A stretch of DNA of 64,000 nt from positions 114,883,302 through 114,947,301 of the forward strand of contig CM063508.1 of NCBI GenBank assembly GCA_032207245.1. The letters run 5' to 3'. Below the pieces are notes generated by a model. The model was not told where the DNA came from. It saw only the letters and a list, made by a program, of their open reading frames with translations, and searched no databases. Origin of the DNA: Pardosa pseudoannulata (taxonomy: Eukaryota > Arthropoda > Arachnida > Araneae > Lycosidae). Position 1 is the stretch's first letter, and every line of letters begins with the position of its first letter. This document shows positions 1 to 11,700 of this stretch, one piece after another. The position numbers were made by a program, and so were the translations under genes.

Positions 1-1727
1 CTTAACTTTTAAAAAATCAGTTCTAACAGCTATAATTTTTTGCCAGCTATTTGTCTTCATACAAAAGAACAGATTCATACTTAAACTACACTATTATTTA
101 ATTTTCATATTTTTTCACGAGTTCAATTAAAGTTTCAAAATTATACAATGGTAAATATTTATATTTATAGATTTCAACAAAATTCAATTCTCTAATTAGT
201 ATGTTTATGTCCCTTAAATAAACGACATTTTTTAAACCTTTTAAAACATGAAGTTAAAACAAATATAGCAAGTTTTCACAATCATAACCAATTGTAAGTC
301 AATATTATGAGCAGTATAAAGGTTAGAGATATCCTTAAATATAATTTTATTTAACAAAGTAAAATAAAAATGTAGGCTTCGATTTATATTGGAACTAATT
401 TAACCAGTCTTAATTTCTCATTATAACTTTATTTTAAGAATTTTACTTCTGCCAGATTTTTATACTAGAATATCTTTTTATTTCATCATAAGGAAAATAA
501 AAAAATAAACTAATAAAAAGGCAAAGATGTTTAAAATTTATACAATTAATAATTACTGAGTAATAAATAGGTTAAATCAATTGTCACAACAAAACTATCC
601 AAACAGACATGAAATTTTAAATTTACAGTTTAACTTTGAATTGAAAATTCACTAGGAATGAAATTTTTAATTTGTGTGCTGATAAGATAATTGAAATTAA
701 CCTTATTTACTTTTAACAGCATTAAATTTTGAGAAATGACAGAAAATTATTTACTGTTAAATTTAATCTGTTAAATAAATCTATCACCATCAATTTTTTT
801 TTTTACAAAATTAGATACATTATAGAAGTTAATTAATGTGGAACGATACAAGAATGAGATTTTCTACAAAACCAATAATTTAAAGAAAACTTCAGATGAT
901 TTCTACCATAAATCAATATTATGGTAGAGATTAACTAAACAAATATTGAATACATATAAATATTATAGACTTGTCCTATAGAATATAACTACAAACAAGA
1001 AACATGTAAATATATATTCTATATTTTACACACTTTATTAAATGTATATTTATTACATAAAAATAACAGAATCAAGATCTCCGGTGAAAATACTAAATAT
1101 AACTGAAATAAAAACGGCGATATTGGTGTTTATTATTACAAAAAATATATTTTTATTGTCTATAATGTTAATAAAATTACAATGCAATTTTATTAAAATT
1201 ACTATAAAAGTAAATAAGTTCATACTACCAATAATTCTATATCTGCCAAAAAACTTTAAAATATCCGAAAAGACCCTTTAAAAATTATAAATTATGACCA
1301 TATTTACACTGAACTTCATTTCATTATTGGTATACATATCGATAAACTTGACAAATTGAAATACAGCTTAACCATTTAAAATTAAAATGTAAAATAAAAA
1401 TTTGTGTGATTTGGAATTGTTAATATAAATTACTGAATTCCAACGGAATAACAGTTTAAATTTTTTTTTAAATTGGGAAAATTTTAAAATTTATGACATT
1501 TGTACTTTTAAACAATATCAAATTAATAATTTTGAATAAAAAGCGGATAAATAAATTTATTAGACTACTAAATCACCGAAATGATAAACGCAAAAGCAGA
1601 TGTGACAGAACAATTGCGAAATAATATAATATTAAAGAAAAAAAAATGTGTAATGAGCAAAATCGTAAATCGTAAACATGGAGACTCAAAACAGCAGCGT
1701 AGTACGACTTCTCATTACACTACTTAC
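1..1727 (-). other. Probable first intron of the Asx-like gene (partial)
   Basis: This stretch lies immediately downstream, on the minus strand, of the putative Asx first coding exon and begins with a GTAAGT donor at 1722-1727. It is AT-rich. I looked for a second exon continuing the HARE-HTH domain on the minus strand and saw none, so the intron probably continues beyond the left edge. Short open frames here are low-complexity and not convincing genes. Confidence 0.5.
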
Positions 1728-1802
1728 AAGCTTCGCCGCTTCAGTCCATGTCCGAGCTTTCTTTTTTCTGACTTGTCTTTCTTTCGAAAGTTCAAATTGC
1801 AT
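1728..1802 (-). CDS. Asx: First coding exon of an Asx/ASXL-like Polycomb-group protein (partial gene)
   Basis: On the minus strand an ATG at 1802-1800 opens 25 codons ending in a consensus donor (GTAAGT, 1727-1722), phase 0. The peptide is lysine/arginine rich and ends R-K-K-K-A-R-T-W-T-E-A-A-K-L. This matches the pattern at the N terminus of ASXL proteins, K-K-K-x-R-T-W-x-E-A-A-[KR]-L, which begins the HARE-HTH domain. From memory, human ASXL1 also ends its first coding exon right after this leucine. ASXL proteins are the partners of the BAP1/Calypso deubiquitinase in the PR-DUB complex that removes ubiquitin from histone H2A in the nucleus. An in-frame ATG eight codons upstream (1826) is an alternative start; I prefer 1802 because the family starts close to the basic run. 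The rest of the gene lies off the left edge. The call rests on a short peptide, so it is likely rather than certain. Confidence 0.68.
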
Positions 1803-1966
1803 TGTTCCTGATACACAAATAACCATTAGTGAAGCATATACTCTGGCAAACGCCAATACTCAAGAAAAATGTTTAAAATCGTAGTAAACGTAAACACTTT
1901 GTCAATATCACTAAGTCAGCCATTACGTCCGCCATGACACTAATAAGACAACAATGTCACGTGACC
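1803..1966 (-). promoter_or_regulatory. 5' leader and core promoter patch of the Asx-like gene
   Basis: This is a locally GC-richer island. It contains a perfect 10-bp palindrome GTCACGTGAC (1956-1965), an E-box of the bHLH-ZIP type common in housekeeping promoters. Just downstream on the minus strand is CATGGCGGACG, a YY1-like context, whose ATG (1935) opens a 20-codon upstream ORF ending with TAA at 1873. The transcription start probably lies between the palindrome and 1,900; that is inference. Confidence 0.45.
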
Positions 1967-4627
1967 CTCCTTAATAGCTGAGTTTTAATTTTGTTTCTAA
2001 TTTTATCTTTCCCTTTTAATCTTTCGTTACATTTTGAATACAAATAAACAAATAAAATTAAAAGTATTATTAAAAATCTACGAATTTTTGCTTATAATAT
2101 CGCAATATGATACTTTTTTAGCTATGTTTAATAATATTAACTTGTCAAGCCTCCACTTACACAACTGTTGATACAAAACAAGAACTACAATATAACAGCT
2201 GATTAATATAAATTATTTTTTTCTTCTGGAAACTGCAAATACCTACTGGTATATGTATTTCATATTTAACTAAAATATTTACAAGCGGTAGCTATTTGAT
2301 TAATCCTCTCTGAATCTGAATAATTTACTTTCAGATTCAAAGTGACAAATACTCGAAAAAAACTTTAGAAATGCATATATGCCCAAATCTAAATATATCT
2401 ACGTTCATCAAATTAATTTCATTTTAAAAATAGGATTTCATATGTTTTCAAATAAGAGCAAGAATCTCAAATAAAAACAGAATTTCCAATAAGAATCACA
2501 AAGAAAGTATAATTCATTTTTTTTTCTTTCTCTTACAAAGCTGTGATATGAGAAATCTTTGTTGCTGAGTCTGTGTAAACAAACAGCTTGTAAATACAGT
2601 AAGAAGGAAATACACCAGAAAATTTGACGATACAAATTATTGCTACAAACATACTTTTAAAAATTTTAGAGAAACTAATCGAACATTTTTTACTGTCAAA
2701 ATCTATATCCAAATAAATGGTTTCATTTTAATAATCAAAAATAATCATGCATCCTTTATTACTATTAATAACAATTTTAATAATTTTCTTTACTAGCGTT
2801 TTCGGTTTTCATACCAACGTATTTCAAAATTAAAAATAAACCATTGTTGGATACTGAAAATTGAATAGAATTTTGCATGTGCATATAATAACTATCGTTA
2901 ATGAGTACATTAAACATATTATGCATAGATTTTTATCAACTCATTTGAGATAGAGAAATTGTGGTTTTTTATTAGCTTTTCTTTGACGAAACATTTAACA
3001 AGAAATGACATAGCCTTTATTTTGAAACAAACTCAAATACATGGAGCACCATACAATCTGGAGACTGTACACCTAATAAACAAGGGTATTTCACTAAAAT
3101 TCCAGCGTATGTAGAGGAACATAAAAGTTTAGGGGGAGTTTTTTAGAAAGACAGGGCATAAAAAAAACATTTTTCTGGATGTCAAACCTTTAAGTTGAAA
3201 TATAATTAATTCATTGTAAACTGTGTTGACATGAGGAATATAGTACGTATTGTAGCCTTTAATAGGACTTTCCACCTAGAACCAATTGACCATTGAATAT
3301 CTGACATCAGTGTTTATTATATATTTATTTATTGATACAAATTCTCAACCCAGACTTAATTTCAGTAAAAAGTTGCAAGACTGATCTTCAGGGAAAAAAG
3401 AAAGGGAAATACTTTTAAAGCATAAGGATAGAAAAAAAACATGGATTTAACAAATATTATACAAATAAGTTGTGATTATTATTTTATACTGCTCTTTTAT
3501 TGCCAGTATCTTAAACTTATTTAATGACGCAAATTTTCTTTTTTTGTCCTTTTTCATTTTTCTAATGTTTCATTTATTCATTTTCATTGAGTCATACAAC
3601 GTAATGTTTCCATGTTACACGTTTCTACTTGGAATAAAAGACCTTCAACCCTACGCAAGGCAGACTACAGAGAGCTGGTCTTGGATCTCGTAATAATTAA
3701 AGGGGCCAGTAACTCGTAGACAAACACTAGCAAATTGTAGACAAAACTGTAATGTATAGACAAAGAGAGTGCTGTCGCCAAAAGGAAATTTGGGGACACT
3801 ACACAGTATTTTTGGAGACTTATTCGAGAATATAATATAACAACATGTATACCCGTACTTATAGGTTTATTTAAAAATGGAAACTAGGAATACTGAAATT
3901 CAGTACATTCATTTAGCTTTAATTATGAAAATAAACTCTTATTATTATGTTTCCTATTATTACATACTCAAACTTGAACTTATTACAATCAAAATAAAAC
4001 TTATTGCCTTATTATGCTTTTTACCAATAATGTATGCACAAAATCTACTTAAATTATTAAGTTCTTGCAAAGTAATTAAGTAGTAATTAAGGCAGCCATA
4101 TTTGTAAATAGTAATTTGGGGATAAGCAGCGTGATGTCCCCGAAATAAGGAAAACATGGATACTACATATATTACATCGGGGGAGTTATTTGGAAACATG
4201 ACACAGTAGCATGTATACCCATACTTTAAGGGGTCTCAGGACTTTTCAGAATTTTTGATTTTTCAAAAAAAATATATATGTTATACGCATTTTAAAAAAA
4301 TGCATAAAAAGATTCCGCTTCGTTTAAAAGTTGCGATTAAAAATATAAAAGACACTCTTGAGATTTACAGTTGTTTACTTATTACTTTAAGTTGATTTTT
4401 CTGAGAACATAAATTTTTAACGTTTCGCTCAAGATTTCTGAAAACATATTTAATATTCTTGCACAAAATTTCCAGCATTTCAATATAATGATATTTTCTT
4501 GCAATTGAACTAATATTATTGCTATGGGAGAAATATATTTTTTGTTTTAGTGAGGTAAATGCATGTCAAAATTACCCCTAATTAGGTAAAATTATAAGCA
4601 TGTTTTAAAAAATAAAATATGCTAAAA

Positions 4628-4629
<2 letters not shown>
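1967..4629. other. AT-rich intergenic DNA without recognisable gene
   Basis: I see no coding exon. Two stretches resemble each other: around 3,790-3,870 and 4,110-4,235 both carry a 'tttggggata/tttggggaca' motif followed by 'catgtatacccRtactt', suggesting an old, unidentified repeat present twice. Open frames of 60-80 codons here have no family resemblance. Confidence 0.4.

Positions 4630-4721
<92 letters not shown>
4630..4721. repeat. (TA)n microsatellite
   Basis: An uninterrupted alternating TA tract with one phase slip near 4,673. Translations of this tract are artefacts. Confidence 0.97.
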
Positions 4722-4724
<3 letters not shown>

Positions 4725-4935
4725 GATTCACTTTTACAATTATGTTCTTCATTAAAAACTTAAAATTTAACATTTATGTGCAAAATATTTCTTGTAAACA
4801 CTCGAGCAAATAATAGTTTTAATAATAATAAATTAATCTTGACTCAGCCTTTCATCCTTCCACTGGGTAAATTGAGAACCAATCATTCTTGGGAACAAGG
4901 AGTTCCGCGTAAGATTGCAAACTGGGAAATAAATG

Positions 4936-5110
4936 GTTTGGTTTGGAGTGCTACGGTCTACTTTTATCAACACGAGGGCTAATGAGACCGGGACCTACAG
5001 TTTAAAGCCGATTCCGAACGGCTACGAACATCCAAGCCACAGTGGGATTCGAACCCACGAACTCCGGTGCCGAAGGCCAGCACACTAACCAATTGGCCAT
5101 CGTACGGCAG
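4936..5110 (-). mobile_element. tRNA-derived SINE, family A, full-length copy with 12-bp target-site duplication
   Basis: Read on the minus strand, the element has a tRNA-like head. The A box is of the TGGCCAATTGG type and the B box is GGTTCGAATCC. A conserved body (CCGTTCGGAATCGGCTTTAA, then a 'ggtcccggtctcattagccctcg' segment) follows, and the 3' end is CCAAACCAAAC. Flanking direct repeats GGGAAATAAATG at 4924-4935 and 5111-5122 are the target-site duplication, so both ends are defined. This is not a functional tRNA gene: the acceptor stem is not formed and at least seven copies or pieces occur in this window. Confidence 0.9.
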
Positions 5111-5150
5111 GGGAAATAAATGAAACATGTCAAAAATAATTCATACTTTG

Positions 5151-5152
5151 TA

Positions 5153-5247
<95 letters not shown>
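5151..5247. repeat. (TG)n(TA)n compound microsatellite
   Basis: A TG run of about 20 bases passes into a long TA run. Confidence 0.97.
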
Positions 5248-5249
<2 letters not shown>

Positions 5250-5429
5250 CTTGATAATAATTTCAATTGAATAATTTATTAGATTTACTAGGACAAATCT
5301 TTAAATTGGTAGATTTTTCCGCCTCTAGTAGTCAAAGTATATATGTGGACAAATTAAAAAAAGATCTAAATCTGGAGAATGTCTCCGAATTTAGATGACG
5401 TACAATCATCTTAGCTACAGTTGACGACT

Positions 5430-5702
5430 AGCCATTTGGATTCCCTTTAAGCAGGCCGAACGATGGCCGAATGGTAGAGCGTTGCTCTTCGGAACCGGAG
5501 TTCGAATCCCGCTGATGGCATGGATGTTTGTAGCCGTTCGGAATCGGCTTTAAACTGTAGGTCCCGGTCTCATTAGCCCTCGTGTGGAAAACAGTAGACC
5601 GTAGCGCTCCAAACCAAACCAACCCTTTAAGCAGTAGGTCCCACTCTCATTAGTTTTCGTGTAGCAGGATAGTAGACTGTAGAGTTCGCTCCAAACCAAA
5701 CC
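5430..5702 (+). mobile_element. Older SINE-A 3' half, split by a younger SINE-A insertion
   Basis: The sequence at about 5430-5454 (tagcc-atttgga-ttccctttaagcag) matches the body of family A and continues at 5635-5702 (taggtcccactctcattag ... ccaaaccaaacc) after the younger copy. Removing 5455-5622 and one target duplication restores a continuous SINE-A 3' half. The 5' tRNA-like part of this older copy is missing. Confidence 0.75.
5455..5622 (+). mobile_element. tRNA-derived SINE, family A, inserted into an older SINE-A
   Basis: Starts GCCGAACGATGGCCGAATGG and carries the B box GTTCGAATCC, the CCGTTCGGAATCGGC body motif and the CCAAACCAAACC tail. The direct repeat CCCTTTAAGCAG at 5443-5454 and 5623-5634 is its target-site duplication. 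The anticodon-arm region is shortened relative to the 41.1-kb copy. Confidence 0.88.
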
Positions 5703-8700
5703 ACCTTAATAGAATGCAACTAATCACTCATGTAACAAATATATTACAGATCACCCCTAACACACTTTGGTGAGATCGCAAATGAGAGTCGCTATTACTT
5801 TTAGAAAACCTAAAAGATTTCACCATTGTACATCACTGCATATTTTTCTCGCAAACAAGTATGCAGTGTTAATTTGTTTTCGACTAAAACAAGAGATATT
5901 GATTATTTGAAATTTATGTTTTCCACTACACACCTGTACCCTGTACACCTTACTAAGTTAGAGCTAATTGATTAGCTTCAATATATTTCTATTAATATAT
6001 TTAATCTTCTTTTGGATATTTAATCGATACAGTAAGATGCAGTCTCAAATGGATGCGGATGGTCAATTGTCAGTTAGAGATTAGAAGTACATAAAACCAA
6101 ACAATGAAATCTGACAAGTTGAGCTTACTATCCGGAAGCTCAGATTAGACATTCTATCCTAGAATTAAATATCCTATAAATTCTTTTGTTTTTTATTACA
6201 GAAATTTAATAGATTAAAATATAAGTGGAAATTTAAAGGTTATGTTAGAAGTTGTATTGCACATATTTCAAAGGTAATATTCAGAAGAAAAAAAAAATAA
6301 AATCTAAAATCATAGATGTAACTATTTATCCTCTATATTTTAAAAATGAAATTTTATTTGTATAAATAATTTTCTAACAACTTTTTTCTACTTAAACTGG
6401 AATCAAATACATAAATTTCTAATATGGATTATTAATCCCTTTAATATTATTTATGCAAGTTGTTAAAGACTAATACTTATTGTGTTTGCAAAAGTTCATG
6501 CATGCTAAAAAATATCTTGTCAGTAAATTTTTGAGTTGGATCTACATATACAATCAATACTTCAAGGTCAATCCTTCTTGCATTTTCAGGTTTTATGATT
6601 AAAAAGATTATAAACACAATATATATCTTGTATACTGAGATTTCATTTTGAGCCAGTCTTTGAATTATACTTAAAATATGAGGAAAAAAAATTCCTTTAA
6701 AATCTAAGGTTTGATGATTTATCTACCATATTAAGCTCTAAGGTCAATAGGTAGAAAGAAGATAATATTGTTTCCACCAGCAATCTTACACAATTAAGTT
6801 TCATGTTAATAGCATTAAATTTATATGGTAAAATTCTTTGCCTTTAAGAGAAAGCTATTCTCATTATTTTATTTACAGTTAAAGTATTAGTAAGACTTTT
6901 ATGGAGCCACTCTGTCTCAGAGGTACTATCTTCATTAAGGAGAAATGTTTAAAATAAATAAACACAAGATTATAATTTTAAATAATAATTTTTTTCAATT
7001 ACCCAGTTTTTTTTTCTTTTTTAAATTTGTTAATATGTTAATGATTTAAAGCCTGGAGCTGAGATAAGGAGGCCTAAGCAGGAAACTTTCAAGAGAGACA
7101 ATAAATTTTTTTGGTACTTCTTTTCACAAAGTTTTTTTTTTTCAGTAAGTGAGTTTTGCTGATATTATTACTGCCTCCCCTATTTCAATAGAGACAATAA
7201 TAAATACAGAGAGAAGTAGTTCAAAACATTCTCTTAATAACCTCTTTTGGTAAATCATTGGTAAGTAAAGAGAGAGAGATATTATGTTAAAATATAGCTA
7301 ACTTATTTAACACTAATAGAGGCTTATCTTATTTAAATGTTAAGTAGGATTTTTTTTAATATGAATGTTTGCCTTATAATGACATCAATAGTATATCATC
7401 TGTTGATAGTAAGCATAGTTTAATAACCTGTTTTGTAATCAACTAATTATCTTTACTAGGTGACTAGAATTAATGTCATATCCAGAGAGGGGGAGGGGTC
7501 ATACAGGTTTTGACTCACTCTGAAACTATATTTAAATAGAAATTTTTGTATGTTAATTAAGTGTGCTTGCATAAATTGTCATGTTATATAATTATTATAC
7601 AAAATAAAATTCTGCAATGTATGAAAATATCTACAGGCTAACTCAACACTGTAACAAAATTTTATAAAAAATTAACAAATTTATGAAATTAATTCTTTAC
7701 ATTGCTTCTGATTTTCTTTTGATTTCATTATGAATTATACACACCCTTTCTAACTTTTCCTATTATAATGCTATTTGTAATGGACATTATTTTGGTGTTA
7801 GCTTTTTAAGACCACCAGAACTTATCAAATATTATTTAAAAATCAAACTAATAAGGCTTAAATAATTGTCAAAGAGTACTCATTTTTGTGGCATCTAATG
7901 TCATCTTCGAATACTGATTCAGAATATACATATATATTTATATAAATATATATAAATTGTGAATTAACGGTCAAGAGGCAAAGTTTTTTATTCATTTAAT
8001 TAAATTTACTATTATTTTGGATTAAGACATGCATAATTATTTATTATTTATGATGGCAATGAAAATAACTTATTTGTATTGATAGTAAGAAAATCTTTCT
8101 TTCTAAATATTCTCTTAGAAATTGTATTTATTTGGAAAAGAAAAAAAAAATATTATTTGGGTACAGCCTTCATTAGAATGGTTATTTTTTTAGTGCTCTA
8201 GAACTTTTTAAAAGTGACTTGGAAAATAAGTTCTGTTTCAGATTTGATCAGGAGAATTATGTGTGATTTTAAACTCACTTATTAAAGCTAGCAGCCCTAA
8301 ATATTGAAAATTAAGAATATTCAATTTATTTTATATATTTAAGAATCAGTTATATTTCATATTAAGTATTTGAAACTATTTCACATTTGATCATTTGATA
8401 TTTTTTGAAGAACATTTGAATATCCAGTAAATAAATAAACTAACAATATCACACAATCAAATTTATTTATATATTGTACATTGATATAGTTACACCATCA
8501 AGGGACTGAGCAAATATGTTCAAAATAATTAACAATTTTTAACAAGGTTAAAAATTCTTCTGACTTAAGCAGAAAAATAAATTATAAATTGTTATATTGC
8601 TTTTTTTATGGTTTACATGATTAAAAGTGAAAGAGGAGATAAGCTTGATAATCACTTTCATTTAATCAGAAATATGAAACACAAGTATGAAGAAATTATT

Positions 8701-11700
8701 CACAGATACAACTATTAATTCATCCAGAAAATGCTCAGACACCTTCTGATTAAAAAAGTTCGACAAATCTTCTGTGGCCCCTGGTTTTTATAAACATGAA
8801 AAACATTTGAACTTTTCTATTGAAAATATATTAAAAAATGCTTATAAATAGTGGATGAAAATTAATTTGTAAGATGGAATATTCTTCATGAAACATGACA
8901 GTAAGTTATGACAAGTTTAAGTGACATATATTTAGCAAATTAAGGAGAAATGGTAAAAGGTAATAATACAAAATTAACAAACTAGAAAACATATGACTAA
9001 TTCCGTCTTTAAAAATTTTGCAAATCATATATTTAACTAGGCAATATACCAGAAAATAAAAACTACCAAAAAAGAATATATATATAAAGTTAGAAAATAT
9101 GGCAAAATTTAACAAAAAATAGAATGGGAGAAGTTAATTCCAGTTTTTAATCACTTAGCATTTAATAGCAAGCATAAATATTACTTTTTTTATGTAATCA
9201 AATATAACTTTTCAATAGCATAAAATAAGGTGCCTGAGCATCTTGAATATGTGAAAGATGAAGCAAAAAATATAAAGTGCTTTAGTGACAAAAATCACTT
9301 CTAGCACAGTTCTAACCACTACTACAATACAGACAAAATATTATTGCCAGATATACAGCCAAAGTGTGCTATTGTAAGCAACATCTGCATTATACAGAGA
9401 TCTAAGGAGAAATTAGCTGCCATATTACTTTTTGTTGCTGCATTTTTAAAAATTTTCAATATAGATATTTATGAAACTTAAAATTAAATATAGCCGGGCC
9501 CCTGAAATCAAATTTTCTTTTCTGACAGCATAATTTGAGATTCTGTAGTACAAATGTAAATTTACTTTAATAAGATTTTCCAAGGTCATTTTTACCTTTT
9601 TTTACATGGAGGATAATATGAAAAAGTAAAATGAACATTTAAGAGTAAAAGCTAGAGGATGAGAAATAACTGAATGTATTCTGAGTAAATATCAAGAATT
9701 TCGATATGGATCAATAAAACATAAAAGCAGTATAATATAAATAGAAAATTGTTCTCATCTAGATTGCAGCCTGATAACATTTGAGGCATTATTCACCAAT
9801 TATGTTCTACAGGTATTTTACTGTGCATATTCGAAGAAAGTTACTGGAAGAAAAGTAAATTTTAAGACAATGTAAATGCATATACAAGCATAGCGTAGTA
9901 GTAATTTAATATATAAAGCATATAAGCTTAATTTTAAAATGTTCAACTAGCAATCACGTATTAAAAACAGACAACAGCACACAAAAAAAAAAATCAAAAA
10001 TAAAGAGTAAAAACGTAAGTAATTCTGTTCTTTAGACTAGAAATGTACATATATTCTGGCTAACATGCAGTAAATTCAAATTCTAATAACTGTTATAAAA
10101 GCATAAGAAAAAAATATAGTTATTTTTTTCTTAAATATCAATTGCATCATCTAAGATTTATATTATAACTTAAAATAAAATTTCAATAGAATTACAAGAA
10201 AGTTTTCTTGTTTAAATCTGCACCTACATACAATTCTGCACTTTTATACTGTATAATTTTCTAAATACATATAGCATAAAAACAAACCATAGCAATTAAA
10301 ATATTTTACTCAGTAGAATAAATTGTATCTACAATCTATATAAAGAACTCACTTTGAATACTAATATATTGCTAACAACACTATAAATATTCATAAGAAA
10401 GTTAAAATGCTACATGCTAACTCTAAAGTAAAAATAAAACCATACTAATAAAAACAATCTAGTATTCTTAACTAAAGTTATAACAAATTTGGCTATATAA
10501 ATCTAAGAAAAAATTATCTATTTTATAAAATCAGTAGTTATTCACTAATTTGAAATAGAAAAACTTATATTAATATACTAACTTCAAGATCAGATATACA
10601 TTTTTCTATAGTACATATTTCAGATAAAGCTACAGTAAAGCAAAAAGATTAAATAGTTTTATCAAAATAATAACAATAGTATATAAGGACATTAAATTTT
10701 TATATAAACAGTAAAGCACTGTTTATGCATATCTAATTTATATGTCATATACATCAATACGATGTTTTATCACAGTTCCAATGGAATTAGTAACCAGTGT
10801 AATGATAAAGACTTTTGTAAATATGTCCAAAGAGGTGGCAGAGCTTCAGGTATATATATTGTTTTCCATTTTCTGGAGTAAATTTTCTGTTAAACACCAT
10901 TTGAAAACTTCATACACACATATATTAGTGTTTATGGCCAAACCCTAGTGGAAAAACATACTCAGTGCAATTAACTTGATTTAGATTTATGTACTTATGC
11001 TTACAAACAAGCATAACATCAGACAATGATCAATTTTTTAAATATTAAATGCTTACTTGCATTCATATAAATGGCATAATTAGTACTCAAGATATACAAT
11101 AAAGGTATGATTTTATCTCTTATGATAACTGTTTAAATTTAAAACTGATTACTACTCTGTATTTTTAAAATAGTAGTACTACCATCTTAAAAAAGTTAAA
11201 AATACTTTTACATAAATTTTCAATAAAAATAGCCAATTAAAATTTTGATCACACAACTTTTCATTTATATGTATGTATTTTTATATCAGTCCCTTGAACA
11301 ATGTATAAACAGTGCTTTGCTGTACACAACTTGTAGGTGAATAAAACAAATTTAAAAATGTAACATATTTTTAAGTATTTCCAAAAAAACATAAAAATAT
11401 ATTCCTTAGCTATTATCCTAATCATACATTTTTATAAATAATTCACCTTTATATATAAACACACATACACAGAACATAACTTTCAGTAATTCAGAACTCT
11501 AAAATTTATTTCCAGTGATCATCGAATTTTAGAAATGGAATAGAGGCATTAGTTTCTTTTTTAAATACTTATATTCTGACTCATGCGCTAAAGAAGATTT
11601 AGTAAGCCTAATATATACTATACTGAAAATCCATGAAAAGAAAAAGATAAAGTTCAAAATTTTGTCATAACATATAAATATGCTAATATATGTAACAATA

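Noticed and set aside
1678..1884. Plus-strand frame with a signal-peptide-like N terminus
   Set aside because: It overlaps the minus-strand Asx-like exon, which has a family match and a consensus donor. The hydrophobic stretch is the complement of a Lys/Arg-rich region.
4582..4813. Open frames of 63-64 codons on both strands
   Set aside because: They are translations of the (TA)n tract (repeating Y-I), not genes. The same applies to frames at 30,749-31,030 and 31,907-32,161.
5455..5540. tRNA-like A and B boxes suggesting tRNA genes (also at 4.9, 36.4, 41.1, 43.9 and 47.8 kb)
   Set aside because: Repeated copies share a long non-tRNA body and CCAAACCAAAC tail and have target-site duplications. 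They are SINE heads, and no closed acceptor stem is seen.
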